This document shows, piece after piece, positions 8,939 to 17,048 of a stretch of 64,000 nt of DNA. Numbering within the stretch: the first letter of the stretch is position 1; each line of letters opens with the position of its first letter. Under the pieces are notes generated by a model. The model was given only the letters and a program-made list of their open reading frames with translations. It had not been told where the DNA came from and made no database searches. Position numbers and translations under genes: made by a program. The stretch spans positions 372,001 through 436,000 of the forward strand of contig NZ_JAAOIR010000001.1 of the NCBI RefSeq assembly GCF_011440375.1, in the 5' to 3' direction. This DNA is from Halorubellus sp. JP-L1. Lineage in GTDB: Archaea; Halobacteriota; Halobacteria; Halobacteriales; Natrialbaceae.

Positions 8939-9574
8939 GTGCGAAACGTCACGGACAGGGTCCGGAATCCGTTCGGGCTGGTGGTCCCCGACCGGTTCGC
9001 GGGCGACGACGACCCGGCGGCGGTCTACGGGTACGGGGACGCGAACGCGGACTTCCACGTCGTCGGCGACCGGCCGGCGGTCCACGGCGGCGACGAGACG
9101 GGCGTCCCGTTCACGGGGTCGGTCGCGGGCGAGCGACTGCTCGACGTCCTCCGCGACACCGAGTTCGTCGCCGTGGACGACGCCCCGGACCCGACCATGC
9201 GGAACTGCTATCTGAGCTACCTGTTCATGGGTCGGCGGCCGCGGGACCCGAGTCCCGCCGCGTACGCGGACCTGGAGCGGTACTTCGATACCGAGCTGCG
9301 CGCGATCAACGCGCACATCCTCCTCCCGGTCGGCGAGCGCGCGATCGACCACGTCCTCCGCGAGTACACGACGCAGCGACGAAAGGTCGGCCCCGACGTC
9401 GACGACGCGGCGCTGCACGCGACCGAGATTCGCGGACGTGGCTTCCTCGTCGTGCCGGTCCGCGAGCCCGCCGAGTGGACCGACGGCGACGGGCGTGCGC
9501 TCGTCGACCGACTGGACGCCATCAGGCACCGCGACTATCGGCAGACGAAGGGCGTCGCGACGCTCGTCGGCTGA
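8939..9574 (+). CDS. Uracil-DNA glycosylase-like protein
   Basis: A 211-residue protein started at GTG (VRNVTDRVRNPFG). It shows the UDG-superfamily layout: the ANADFHVVGDRPAVHGG block followed by TGVPFTGS matches the motif A region where family 4/5-type enzymes have GExPG and TGxxF. LLPVGERA fits the second conserved block. Haloarchaeal members with this N terminus are generally annotated as UDG-like, probably removing uracil from DNA. No iron-sulfur Cys cluster is evident, so it is not a classic family 4 enzyme. Confidence 0.7.
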   Translation: MRNVTDRVRNPFGLVVPDRFAGDDDPAAVYGYGDANADFHVVGDRPAVHGGDETGVPFTGSVAGERLLDVLRDTEFVAVDDAPDPTMRNCYLSYLFMGRRPRDPSPAAYADLERYFDTELRAINAHILLPVGERAIDHVLREYTTQRRKVGPDVDDAALHATEIRGRGFLVVPVREPAEWTDGDGRALVDRLDAIRHRDYRQTKGVATLVG

Positions 9575-9595
9575 ATCGACTCCTCGACGGCCTCT

Positions 9596-11032
9596 TCACC
9601 CGAAGAGCTTCGGGCGGACGAACGCGCTGAACAGGAGGACGAGCACGGTGAGAACGGGAACGACGACGGCCGCGAGGTCCACGGCCAGCGGCGGCGACGG
9701 CCGGACGTATTCCGCGCCGAGCGTCGCGAGCGGGACGCTCACGCCGAGGACGTACCCGTACGTCGGCTTGAACTTGTACGCCGCGCGCGTGTGCCTGACG
9801 ATGACCGCGAAGACGAACGGGAGGACGACGGCGCCCGCGAGCAGCGGCCCGCCGTAGACGGCCGCCGCGGCCGCGGCGACGGCGCCGACGCCGAGCGTCT
9901 CGTTCATCGTCACCCACTTGAACGGATGCGTCGTCCAGACGGCGCGGTAGAGGCCGAACGCGAGGACGACGACACCAACGCTCCCGGCGAGCGCGCCGTA
10001 CCACTGGAGCGTCGGTAGCATGGGGTCGACGAGCTCGGTGCCGCGGACGAACTCGTACAGCGTCGGCACGCCCCGGCGCGCGACGAGCGCGTCCCTGAGC
10101 GCGGCGGTGTCCGTGCCCGCCGACGCGACCGCGCTGGCCACCGACCGGAACGCGCCCAGGTTCGCGTACGCCCAGTGGGCGGCACCGGCGACGAACAGGA
10201 GCGTCGCGGTCAGCATGAGCGGCCACCCGAGCTGGAGGCCGCGCCACCACTCGAACAGCGCGTTGTCCGTCCACGAGGACTCGGTCGACTCCGAGCCCGT
10301 TCCGATCGTCGAGTCCGTGCTCGTCGACGACCCAGACGGAGTCGCCGACCCCGACGGCGTCGACGACCCGGACGTCCCGGCCGCGCTCGCACCGGCGGGA
10401 CCGGCTCCCGTCGCCGAACTCGCGGTCGCACGACGGTTCGACGTCCCGCCGTTCGACGACGAACTCGACGTGGACGACGACCGACGCGTCCGGTTCGAGG
10501 ACCCGCTCCCCGAGGCGTCCGACGACGAAGACCTGCGCGACGACCGACGGTTCGACGAGGACGAGGAACTCCCGGACGACCGGCGGTTCGACGACGAACT
10601 CGACGAACCCGACGACCCCGACGAACTCGAGGAGCTCGACGAACTCGTCGAGGAACGCGAGGCTGAACTCGTCGATCGCGACGTCGACGACCCGGAACCG
10701 GTCGTAGCGCCACCGTTGGCGGTCGTCGACCGACTGCCGCTACTGGCTCGGGCGTCGTCGTCCGTCCGCCACGCGCTCGGGTCCGGGATGCCCGACGTGC
10801 GCTTTGCCACGTAGTCCTTGTGTCCGAGCCGATCGTACGCCTGTCGCTCGGAGGGGTCCTTGAGGATCTCGTAGCCCTTCTTCACCGCCGTGAACTGCGC
10901 GGGCGCGTCCGGGTCGTCGTTGAGGTCGGGATGGTACTCCCGGACCTTCGTCCGGAACGCGTCCTTGACCTCCTCCTGGTCCGCGTCCGCGTCGATCTCG
11001 AGGAGGTCGTAGAAGTCGAAGTCGTCGGTCAT
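9596..11032 (-). CDS. Membrane-anchored J-domain protein with long Ser-rich linker
   Basis: A 478-residue protein. Residues 5-70 are a J domain with the HPD motif at 34-36, the part that stimulates Hsp70 (DnaK) ATPase. Residues about 95-240 are an extreme Ser/Gly/Thr/Arg low-complexity linker. Residues about 275-478 contain four or five hydrophobic helices ending in ALFxxFVRPKLFG. There is no Gly/Phe region or zinc finger, so it is a type III J protein tied to the membrane. The role is probably recruitment of DnaK to the membrane; the client is unknown. An A+T-rich promoter lies about 40 nt upstream. Confidence 0.85.
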   Translation of the reverse strand: MTDDFDFYDLLEIDADADQEEVKDAFRTKVREYHPDLNDDPDAPAQFTAVKKGYEILKDPSERQAYDRLGHKDYVAKRTSGIPDPSAWRTDDDARASSGSRSTTANGGATTGSGSSTSRSTSSASRSSTSSSSSSSSSGSSGSSSSSSNRRSSGSSSSSSNRRSSRRSSSSDASGSGSSNRTRRSSSTSSSSSNGGTSNRRATASSATGAGPAGASAAGTSGSSTPSGSATPSGSSTSTDSTIGTGSESTESSWTDNALFEWWRGLQLGWPLMLTATLLFVAGAAHWAYANLGAFRSVASAVASAGTDTAALRDALVARRGVPTLYEFVRGTELVDPMLPTLQWYGALAGSVGVVVLAFGLYRAVWTTHPFKWVTMNETLGVGAVAAAAAAVYGGPLLAGAVVLPFVFAVIVRHTRAAYKFKPTYGYVLGVSVPLATLGAEYVRPSPPLAVDLAAVVVPVLTVLVLLFSAFVRPKLFG

Positions 11033-11068
11033 GGAGGTGGGGGGTGTTGGTATCGGGAACGAGTGCGG

Positions 11069-11079
11069 GGTTTATATTT
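11069..11079 (-). promoter_or_regulatory. TATA box of the J-protein gene
   Basis: On the minus strand an A+T run (AAATATAAACC) stands out in G+C-rich sequence about 40 nt before the ATG at 11032. It fits an archaeal BRE/TATA element with a short leader. Confidence 0.6.
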
Positions 11080-11097
11080 GCAATGCTTGGTGTTGGG

Positions 11098-12567
11098 CTA
11101 GAAGTCCCTCAAGGAACGCTGGCCAGGCGGGAGGGTATCTGTCTTGTGGCTCGCGTCCGTCTGGGACTCCGACTCGCCAGTGACTTCGTCGTCCTCGCGC
11201 GCGCTCTCGTGTCCGTCCGCTGATTCGTCGTCGGTTTGCACGCGCTCGAAGTCCCCGAGCGTCACGTCGACGCCGTCGGCGTCGTCGTCGTCCTTCAGGT
11301 CAGCACCGTCGGCGTCGTCATCGCCGTTCGCGTCAGCACCGTCGACGTCGTCGTCGTCGTTCGCGTCCGCGTCGCTGGTGGTTCCGTCGGCGTCGCCGCC
11401 GAAGGAGTCGAGCGAGGGCTGGTCGCGGTCGGTGAACGCGAGGTTCGCGACGCGGACGCCGACCTTCCGCACGGGCACGTCCTCGAACTCCGCGAAGAGG
11501 TCGAGCGCGGCGGATTCGACGAGGTCGGGGTCGTCGACGGGGCCGGGGAGCGAGCGTTCGCGCGTGTTCACGTCGTACGGCGGCTCGACGGCCTTCACGC
11601 CGATGGTCCGGTAGAGCGCGCCCTCGCGAGAGGCGCGGGCGGCGACGGCCTCGGCGAGCGTCCGAATCTGCTCGCGCTTCGGGGTCGCGTCCGTGACCGG
11701 CGAACCGAACGCGGACTCCCGCGAGAACGACTTCGGGTCGCCCCTGGGCGTAACCGCGCGGTGGTCGTGCCCGCGAGCGCGGTCGTGGAGTTCGCCGCCG
11801 CGTTCCCCGAACCGCTCGACGAGCGCGTCCCGGTCGGCCGCGGCGAGGTCGCCCGCGGTCTCGATGCTCTCCGAGCCGAGCGCGCGCGCAGTCACCGGGC
11901 CGACGCCGTGAACGTCCTCGACGTCGAGCGGCGCGAGGAACTCGCGGAGGTCGTCGGGCTGGACGACGACGAGCCCGTCGGGCTTGTCGTGGTCGCTCGC
12001 GACCTTCGCGGCGCTCATCGTCGGCGCCACGCCGACGCTCGCGGTGACACCGACCTCGCGGGCAACGCGCTGCTTGACGTGGCGCGCGAACCCCTCGACG
12101 ACGTCCCAGTTCGTCCGGTCGGTGACGTCGAGGTACGCCTCGTCGATGCTGACCTCGCGGACGACGTCCGCGCACTCGTGGAGGATCTCTTTGACCTGCG
12201 CGCCGACCGCCTGGTAGTGGTCGAGGTCGACTGGTCGATAGAGCCCGGTCTCGTCGGGGTCGGGCACGTCGGGGTCGTCGGGGTCCGCGTCCTGCCGGCG
12301 CGGGAGGCGCTCGAGCGCGGTCGTGATCGCCATCGCGGAGTCGACGCCGAACTCGCGGGCCTCGTAGCTCGCCGTCGCGACCGCGCCGGTGTCGTCGCCG
12401 GGCTCGTACCCCATCCCGACGACGACGGGTTCGCCCGCGAGAGCGGGCTCGCGGAGGCGCTCGCAGGCGGCGTAGAAGCAGTCCATGTCGACGTGGAGGA
12501 CGATCTGGTCGGGCGGACCGTTCTCGACCGGGCCGGCGCCCGGCAGTCGCGTCACGTCGTCTGGCAC
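11098..12567 (-). CDS. dinB: DNA polymerase IV (Y-family translesion polymerase)
   Basis: A 489-residue Y-family polymerase that bypasses damaged template bases. The palm has the first catalytic Asp in HVDMDCFYAACE (residues 25-36) and the S-I-D142-E143 pair. Thumb helix-hairpin-helix blocks (VHGVGPVTAR) and the little-finger domain follow to about residue 385. The tail is unusual: a PIP-like motif (QPSLDSF, near 385-395) is followed by a tandem Asp/Ala/Gly repeat (about 395-435) and an acidic linker. A second PIP-like motif (QRSLRDF) forms the extreme C terminus. Such motifs bind the PCNA clamp. The start gives a short flexible leader before the palm. Confidence 0.93.
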   Translation of the reverse strand: MPDDVTRLPGAGPVENGPPDQIVLHVDMDCFYAACERLREPALAGEPVVVGMGYEPGDDTGAVATASYEAREFGVDSAMAITTALERLPRRQDADPDDPDVPDPDETGLYRPVDLDHYQAVGAQVKEILHECADVVREVSIDEAYLDVTDRTNWDVVEGFARHVKQRVAREVGVTASVGVAPTMSAAKVASDHDKPDGLVVVQPDDLREFLAPLDVEDVHGVGPVTARALGSESIETAGDLAAADRDALVERFGERGGELHDRARGHDHRAVTPRGDPKSFSRESAFGSPVTDATPKREQIRTLAEAVAARASREGALYRTIGVKAVEPPYDVNTRERSLPGPVDDPDLVESAALDLFAEFEDVPVRKVGVRVANLAFTDRDQPSLDSFGGDADGTTSDADANDDDDVDGADANGDDDADGADLKDDDDADGVDVTLGDFERVQTDDESADGHESAREDDEVTGESESQTDASHKTDTLPPGQRSLRDF

Positions 12568-12670
12568 GAGTGGGTCTATGGGCCGTTCGGGCTCGACCGT
12601 CTCGAATCCTCCGGGTCCGGAGTGAAAGTGAAATCGTGCCTTCGGCGTCGAACTCCGGCGGGGGTGGCCG

Positions 12671-13486
12671 TCATCCGAGCATGCCCCGGAGCATCGTCTC
12701 GGCGGTCTTCAGGCCGGAGGGCCGGGCGATGCGTTCCATCTCGTCGGCGTCGAGTGCGAAGTCGAAGACGTCGAGGTTCTGTGCGAGGTGCTCGCGGGAC
12801 TGGGACTTCGGGACGGCGCAGACCCCGCGGTGCTGTGTCGCCCAGCGGAGTGCGACCTGTGCGGGCGTCTTGTCGTACTGGCGGCCGATCGCCCAGAGGA
12901 GGTCGTCGTCGAGGACGGCCCCGTGCGCGAGCGGGCTGTACGCGGTCAGCATCACGTCGTTGTCCTGGCAGAAGCGCAGGAGCTCGCGCTGTGGCTTGAA
13001 TGGGTGGAACTGCACTTGGTTGGTGGCGATCGGGACGGGACTGCGCGCGATCGCCTTCTCGAGCTGGCGGCGGCTGAAGTTCGAGACGCCGACGTGGGAA
13101 ACGGCCCCGTCGTCGACGAGGTCGGCCATCGCGCGGAGGGTGGCGTCGAGGTCGCTGAGCGGGTTCGGCCAGTGCAGCAGGAGGAGGTCGACGTAGTCGG
13201 TGTCGAGGCGGTCGAGACTTTCGCGGACGGAAGCCGCTAGGTCGCCGGGTTCGTAGCGGTCGGGGCGGACCTTCGTGGTGAGGAAGACGTCGTCGCGGTC
13301 GACGTCGCCGTCCGCGATCGCGTTCCCGACGTGGCGTTCGTTCTCGTAGGCTTGCGCGGTGTCGACGTGTCGATACCCGAGGGAGAGTGCGGTCTTGAGG
13401 GTGCCGTACGCAGTCTGTCCGGTGAGCTTCCAGGTGCCGAGGCCGATGGCGGGGACGTCGTCGTCGCCGACGGGGACGTGCTCCAT
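12671..13486 (-). CDS. Aldo/keto reductase
   Basis: A 271-residue (beta/alpha)8 NAD(P)H oxidoreductase. The catalytic tetrad is complete: D42, Y47, K72 and H105 (LLHWPNP). The cofactor-binding C-terminal block SQSREHLAQN is present. The sequence is closest in style to 2,5-diketo-D-gluconic acid reductase-type AKRs. Substrate is unknown. The ATG at 13486 sits directly at the conserved VPAIGLGTW N terminus. It is divergent from a HAD phosphatase gene. Confidence 0.9.
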   Translation of the reverse strand: MEHVPVGDDDVPAIGLGTWKLTGQTAYGTLKTALSLGYRHVDTAQAYENERHVGNAIADGDVDRDDVFLTTKVRPDRYEPGDLAASVRESLDRLDTDYVDLLLLHWPNPLSDLDATLRAMADLVDDGAVSHVGVSNFSRRQLEKAIARSPVPIATNQVQFHPFKPQRELLRFCQDNDVMLTAYSPLAHGAVLDDDLLWAIGRQYDKTPAQVALRWATQHRGVCAVPKSQSREHLAQNLDVFDFALDADEMERIARPSGLKTAETMLRGMLG

Positions 13487-13640
13487 AACTCGTGGTTCGA
13501 GCGCCTCCGTAATGTGTTCTGTCGTCGAGGACGGGAACGCCGCGTCGAGCGAGCGGGCTCGGTCCGGGGACCGTTCGCCGGGGGACCCTGGTCGGGCGCG
13601 GGGCGGAAACGGTGAAGTGCTGGCGGCCGTTGGGTCGGGC

Positions 13641-14294
13641 GTGTACGACGCAGTCGTGTTCGACAACGACGGGGTGTTGACCGAGCGAACGGACCGGGAC
13701 GTACTCCGGGAGGCCGCGCGGGCCGCGTTCGAGTCGTTCAGCGTTGACGCGAGCGAAGAGACGCTCGACGACATGGTGGCGGGCGTCGATCCGACGTGGG
13801 TGGCGGAGACGTGCGACCGGCACGGGCTGGACGTCGACGCGTTCTGGCGGGAGCGCGACGAACAGTTCAGTACGTTCCAGTGCCGGGAGACGGAGGCAGG
13901 ACGGAAGCCGACGTACGACGACGTCTCCGTCCTCGACGAACTGGACGTGCCGCTCGGCGTGGTGTCGAACAACCAGAACGCGACCATCGATCACCTGTTC
14001 GAGGCGCACGACCTCCACGGGCACTTCGAGACGTGGTACGGGCGGGAGCCGACGATGGAGAGCGTCCGTCGGAAGAAGCCCGAACCGCACTACCTGGAAC
14101 GCGCGCTCGCGGACCTCGGTGCGTCGTCGGCGCTGTACGTCGGCGACAAAGCGTCGGACGTGCGGGCGGCGGTGGCGGCGGGCGTCGACTCGGCGCTCGT
14201 CCGCCGCGAACACAATCGCACGCTCGAACCGGATCCGGTGCCGACGTACGACCTGGACTCGCTCCACCGCATCCCCGACCTCCTCGAGATATAA
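13641..14294 (+). CDS. HAD-superfamily hydrolase (PGP/beta-PGM-like), paralogue A
   Basis: A 217-residue HAD hydrolase. Motif I is VVFDNDGVL (D8, D10), motif II is VVSNNQN, motif III Lys is in RKKPEPHYLERAL and motif IV is YVGDKASD. The helical cap lies between motifs I and II. The GTG at 13641 fits because the paralogue at 21005 starts at the same point relative to motif I. Both share RKKP/RKPNPHYLERALADL and an Arg/His-rich end. It is probably a phosphatase for a small organic phosphate. Confidence 0.85.
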   Translation: MYDAVVFDNDGVLTERTDRDVLREAARAAFESFSVDASEETLDDMVAGVDPTWVAETCDRHGLDVDAFWRERDEQFSTFQCRETEAGRKPTYDDVSVLDELDVPLGVVSNNQNATIDHLFEAHDLHGHFETWYGREPTMESVRRKKPEPHYLERALADLGASSALYVGDKASDVRAAVAAGVDSALVRREHNRTLEPDPVPTYDLDSLHRIPDLLEI

Positions 14295-14384
14295 TAGGTA
14301 TATTAGGTCATGCCAGTGGTACAGTTTGTTATAATTATCCCCCCGACAGCGTTAAGTACGGGAGATGTGCTACTGAGTTGCACG

Positions 14385-14510
14385 ATGGCAGACCGCAACA
14401 GCGATTCGATGAAGGACGTCTCCCACACGCCACCGAACGGCGAATCGGTCACGAACGTCTGGGAGCGAGGCACCGTGAACGACGACGGCCCCGCGCCGGC
14501 CGACGACTGA
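14385..14510 (+). CDS. Small acidic haloarchaeal protein, 41 aa
   Basis: A 41-residue ATG-started frame with the core DVSHTPPNGE and NVWERG followed by an acidic tail. The HTPP...WERG pattern looks like short conserved haloarchaeal proteins of unknown function. An A+T-rich stretch with TTATAAT (about 14328-14334) and a second block before the start supply a promoter. There are no membrane or metal motifs. Confidence 0.55.
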   Translation: MADRNSDSMKDVSHTPPNGESVTNVWERGTVNDDGPAPADD

Positions 14511-14821
14511 GACCGCCGATTCTCGTCGCTCTCGACTCGCCGAACAGTCGAAGACGTGAACGGCGCGAGGGTTTGCTTGTCTTTCTCTCACACGGAACTG
14601 CCTGGCGGATCGTGCGAATTCTACATGAACTGTAACGACAGCGATGCCTACCGTGACAGTCGGCCAATATCCCTGGACCACGGCGGGGGGCCAGCGGTCG
14701 TATGGAATCTATGGATGGGTAGTAATCGCATCGTACTGGCACGATAGGCTACGCCTGTCTGTGATGCGAACGTTCTCAACGGTAGGAACGTTTTTGATGG
14801 TCTCCGCTCTCTCAGACGAAC
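14511..14821. other. Intergenic region without a recognised gene
   Basis: This 311-nt stretch has lower G+C than its flanks and short frames on both strands, none with coding character I trust. Its last 55 nt hold an inverted repeat that probably regulates the next gene. Confidence 0.5.
14769..14792 (+). promoter_or_regulatory. Inverted repeat, putative operator
   Basis: AACGTTC (14769-14775) and GAACGTT (14786-14792) form a perfect 7-bp inverted repeat with a 10-nt spacer, about 30 nt before the GTG of the downstream gene. Position and symmetry fit a dimeric regulator site. No matching regulator is identified. Confidence 0.45.
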
Positions 14822-15307
14822 GTGACGCGCCAGACACCAGCGGACGACGGTGGACGGACGGCCGAACTGTGGATGCGAGCCGACGTCCCGGGGGGCGGCG
14901 GCGACCGACAGGAGCGACTTCGCGAGCGGACGACTTCGGTCGATGCGTTCGCGGACGTCCGCACGCGAATGGTCCCCGACCGCCTGTCGCTCTCGGGCGT
15001 CGCCGCGGACAGCCCGGGCGGGAGCGCACTCAGAGAGACGGTGATGGACGCCAGGGAGTGGGCCGTCTCGACGGGCGTCGACCTCGGCCCGTACCTCCCC
15101 ATCTCCGAGGAGTGCTCGATTGGCTTCGAGGAAGCGCGACGCGTCCTCACGTTCCCGACGGTCACGCTCGTCGAGTACGACGCCGTCGACGACGTCGCGC
15201 GGGTCACGCCCCACGTCGACGACGGACGCGTCGTCTCTGTCGAAGCCCGCCTGGACGCCCTCGAGGCGTCGCTCGACGTACCGGAGCGGGTCCTCGCCGA
15301 GTCATGA
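14822..15307 (+). CDS. Conserved haloarchaeal HTH-like protein
   Basis: A 161-residue GTG-started protein with the block ELWMRADVPGGGGDRQERL. In haloarchaea this kind of block heads small proteins annotated with a HTH_63-type helix-turn-helix domain. A VSVxxRLDALEASL region near the C terminus is amphipathic. It may be a regulator but the DNA-binding residues are not clear, so the function is tentative. It ends in ATGA overlapping the next start, so the two genes are translationally coupled. Confidence 0.6.
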   Translation: MTRQTPADDGGRTAELWMRADVPGGGGDRQERLRERTTSVDAFADVRTRMVPDRLSLSGVAADSPGGSALRETVMDAREWAVSTGVDLGPYLPISEECSIGFEEARRVLTFPTVTLVEYDAVDDVARVTPHVDDGRVVSVEARLDALEASLDVPERVLAES

Positions 15308-15510
15308 CGATCTACGTCGGTTCCAACGGCCGCCGGTACACGCCCTCGGAGGTCGTCGAGAACCTCGAAGAGGGCCCGTGGCGGTCGTGCCTCTGGCGGA
15401 CCGACACCGACCAGGAGCTCGTCGACACCGGCGACGGCGAACTCCTCATGCTCGTCCCCGAGGACCGACTCACGACCTCGATTCCCGAACCCCGCGTCGA
15501 CGCCGACTGA
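15304..15510 (+). CDS. Small conserved haloarchaeal protein, 68 aa
   Basis: A 68-residue protein with YVGSNGRRYTPSEVVENL and WRSCLWRTDTDQELVDTGDG. It overlaps the upstream gene by 4 nt (ATGA), the usual sign of coupled translation. I do not recognise a domain. Its last codons and stop form the first unit of a 26-bp tandem repeat that continues downstream. Confidence 0.65.
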   Translation: MTIYVGSNGRRYTPSEVVENLEEGPWRSCLWRTDTDQELVDTGDGELLMLVPEDRLTTSIPEPRVDAD

Positions 15511-15636
15511 CCGTCTCCGGGGTCGACGACAACTGACCGTCTCCGGGGTCGACGACGACTGACCGTCTCCGGGGTCGACGACGACTGACCATCTACCGGG
15601 GTCGACGACGACTGACCGTCTCCGGGGTCGTCGCGC
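15507..15636. repeat. 26-bp tandem repeat, about five copies, starting at a stop codon
   Basis: The unit CTGACCGTCTCCGGGGTCGA plus CGACGA is present in nearly identical copies starting at 15507, 15533, 15559, 15585 (27 bp, two changes) and 15612 (partial). Unit 1 contains the TGA stop of the upstream gene, and each later copy repeats a gene-end-like GTCGACGACGACTGA. The array is not a CRISPR: there are no spacers. Confidence 0.85.
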
Positions 15637-15764
15637 GACCGCTGGTCCGAGACGCCCGCCTCTCCTACTGGCCGCGTTTCCAACCGCTGCAGTCGGTCGA
15701 CCGACGGCGAGCGCGACCGAGGGATCCTCGCTGCTGGTGGCCCCGAGGTCGGTGCGGGAGGCGC

Positions 15765-16949
15765 TCAGGCGACGTTGCGTTCCTCGACGGTGTGGTCGTC
15801 GCCGTGGAAGCGGTCGGCAGCGAGGGCGTCGGCGTCTTCGAGGCCGGGGGCGCCGTCGTGGACGATGTCGGCGACGAGGCGGCCCGTCGCGGGGGCGTGC
15901 TGGAAGCCGTGCCCGGAGAACCCGACCGCCGTCACGAACCCGGGCGCGGGTTCGTCGACGATCGGATGATGGTCGGGCGTGACGGCGTAGAGGCCCGCCC
16001 AGCCGCGCTTGATGCGGGTTTCGGGACCGAAGTAGTTCGCGCAGTCGGCGGCGCGCTCGACGGCGGTGACGGTCCAGTCGGTGTCGGCGGTCGTCGAGAA
16101 CCGGTCGGGGTCAGCGGGCGGATCCTCGGTCGCGAAGTGCCCGCCGACGATGGCCGCGCCGTCGCGTTCCGGTCGGAAGTAGACGCCCGTGTCGAGGTCG
16201 ATCGTCAGCGGGACGTCGGCGGGGACGGGCGTCTCCGGGTCGACGACGGCGACCTGGCGGCGCCTCGGGGAGACGGGTAGGTCGACGCCCGCGAGGTCGT
16301 TCACCCGCTGGGCCCAGGGGCCGGCAGCATTGACGACCGCGTCCGCGTCGATTCGGCCGTCGAGGGTCTCCACGCCGACGACCCGGCCAGCGTCGTCGTC
16401 CGCTCCGTCGGCCGTGCCGTCGCCTTCGCGATGGATGGCCTCGACGGGCGTGTGCGTGCGGACGTCGACGCCGACGTCCCGGCACGCCTGCGCGTACCCC
16501 TGGAGGGCGAGGTATGGGTCGGCGAACCCGTCGGTCGGACAGAACGTGGCGGCGACGAACTCGTCGGCGTCGAGACCCGGGCAGTGCTCGCGGGCGGCGT
16601 CGGGCGAGAGCAGCTCGCTCGCCGCGCCGAGTCGGTTCTGCATCTCGACGTTCGCCTCGAAGGCGGCCGCGGTCTCGTCGTCGCGCGCGAGGAACAGGTA
16701 GCCGGCGCGCCGGTACGCGATGTCGACGCCGAACTCGTCCTCGAAGGACTCCCAGACGCGGATGCTCTCCATGGAGAGCCGGACGTTCACCGCGGTCGAG
16801 AACTGCGTTCGGATCCCGCCAGCGGACCGCTCCGTGCTGCCGGCGCCCAGCGAATGCTTCTCGCAGACGACGACGTCCGCGCCCCGGGTCGCGAGCGCGT
16901 GCGCCGATGCGAGCCCCACGATGCCGCCGCCGATCACGACCACTCTCAT
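15765..16949 (-). CDS. FAD-dependent amino-acid oxidoreductase (DAO family)
   Basis: A 394-residue flavoenzyme of the D-amino-acid oxidase/sarcosine oxidase fold. The N-terminal Rossmann motif GGGIVG (residues 7-12) binds the FAD ADP moiety and is followed by the acidic end of strand 2 (VCEK). C-terminal blocks GWAGLYAVTPDHHPIVD and GFSGHGFQHAP are family landmarks around the flavin. It probably oxidises a secondary or D-amino acid. It is divergent from an ornithine-cyclodeaminase-family gene 99 nt away, a common pairing in imino-acid (proline or hydroxyproline-type) metabolism. Confidence 0.88.
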   Translation of the reverse strand: MRVVVIGGGIVGLASAHALATRGADVVVCEKHSLGAGSTERSAGGIRTQFSTAVNVRLSMESIRVWESFEDEFGVDIAYRRAGYLFLARDDETAAAFEANVEMQNRLGAASELLSPDAAREHCPGLDADEFVAATFCPTDGFADPYLALQGYAQACRDVGVDVRTHTPVEAIHREGDGTADGADDDAGRVVGVETLDGRIDADAVVNAAGPWAQRVNDLAGVDLPVSPRRRQVAVVDPETPVPADVPLTIDLDTGVYFRPERDGAAIVGGHFATEDPPADPDRFSTTADTDWTVTAVERAADCANYFGPETRIKRGWAGLYAVTPDHHPIVDEPAPGFVTAVGFSGHGFQHAPATGRLVADIVHDGAPGLEDADALAADRFHGDDHTVEERNVA

Positions 16950-17048
16950 GCCAGATGGACGGACCGGTGCCGAGTTAAACCTTCACGCGACCACTCCGGT
17001 AGCCCGGCGCTACAGAACCGTTAACGTCGTTCATCGCATCGTCGACGT

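Noticed and set aside
10175-10814. Plus-strand and other frames over the Ser-rich region of the J-protein gene
   Set aside because: Low-complexity codons open several frames; only the minus-strand J-protein frame has a domain.
15507-15636. Possible CRISPR array
   Set aside because: The units are contiguous without spacers, so it is a plain tandem repeat.
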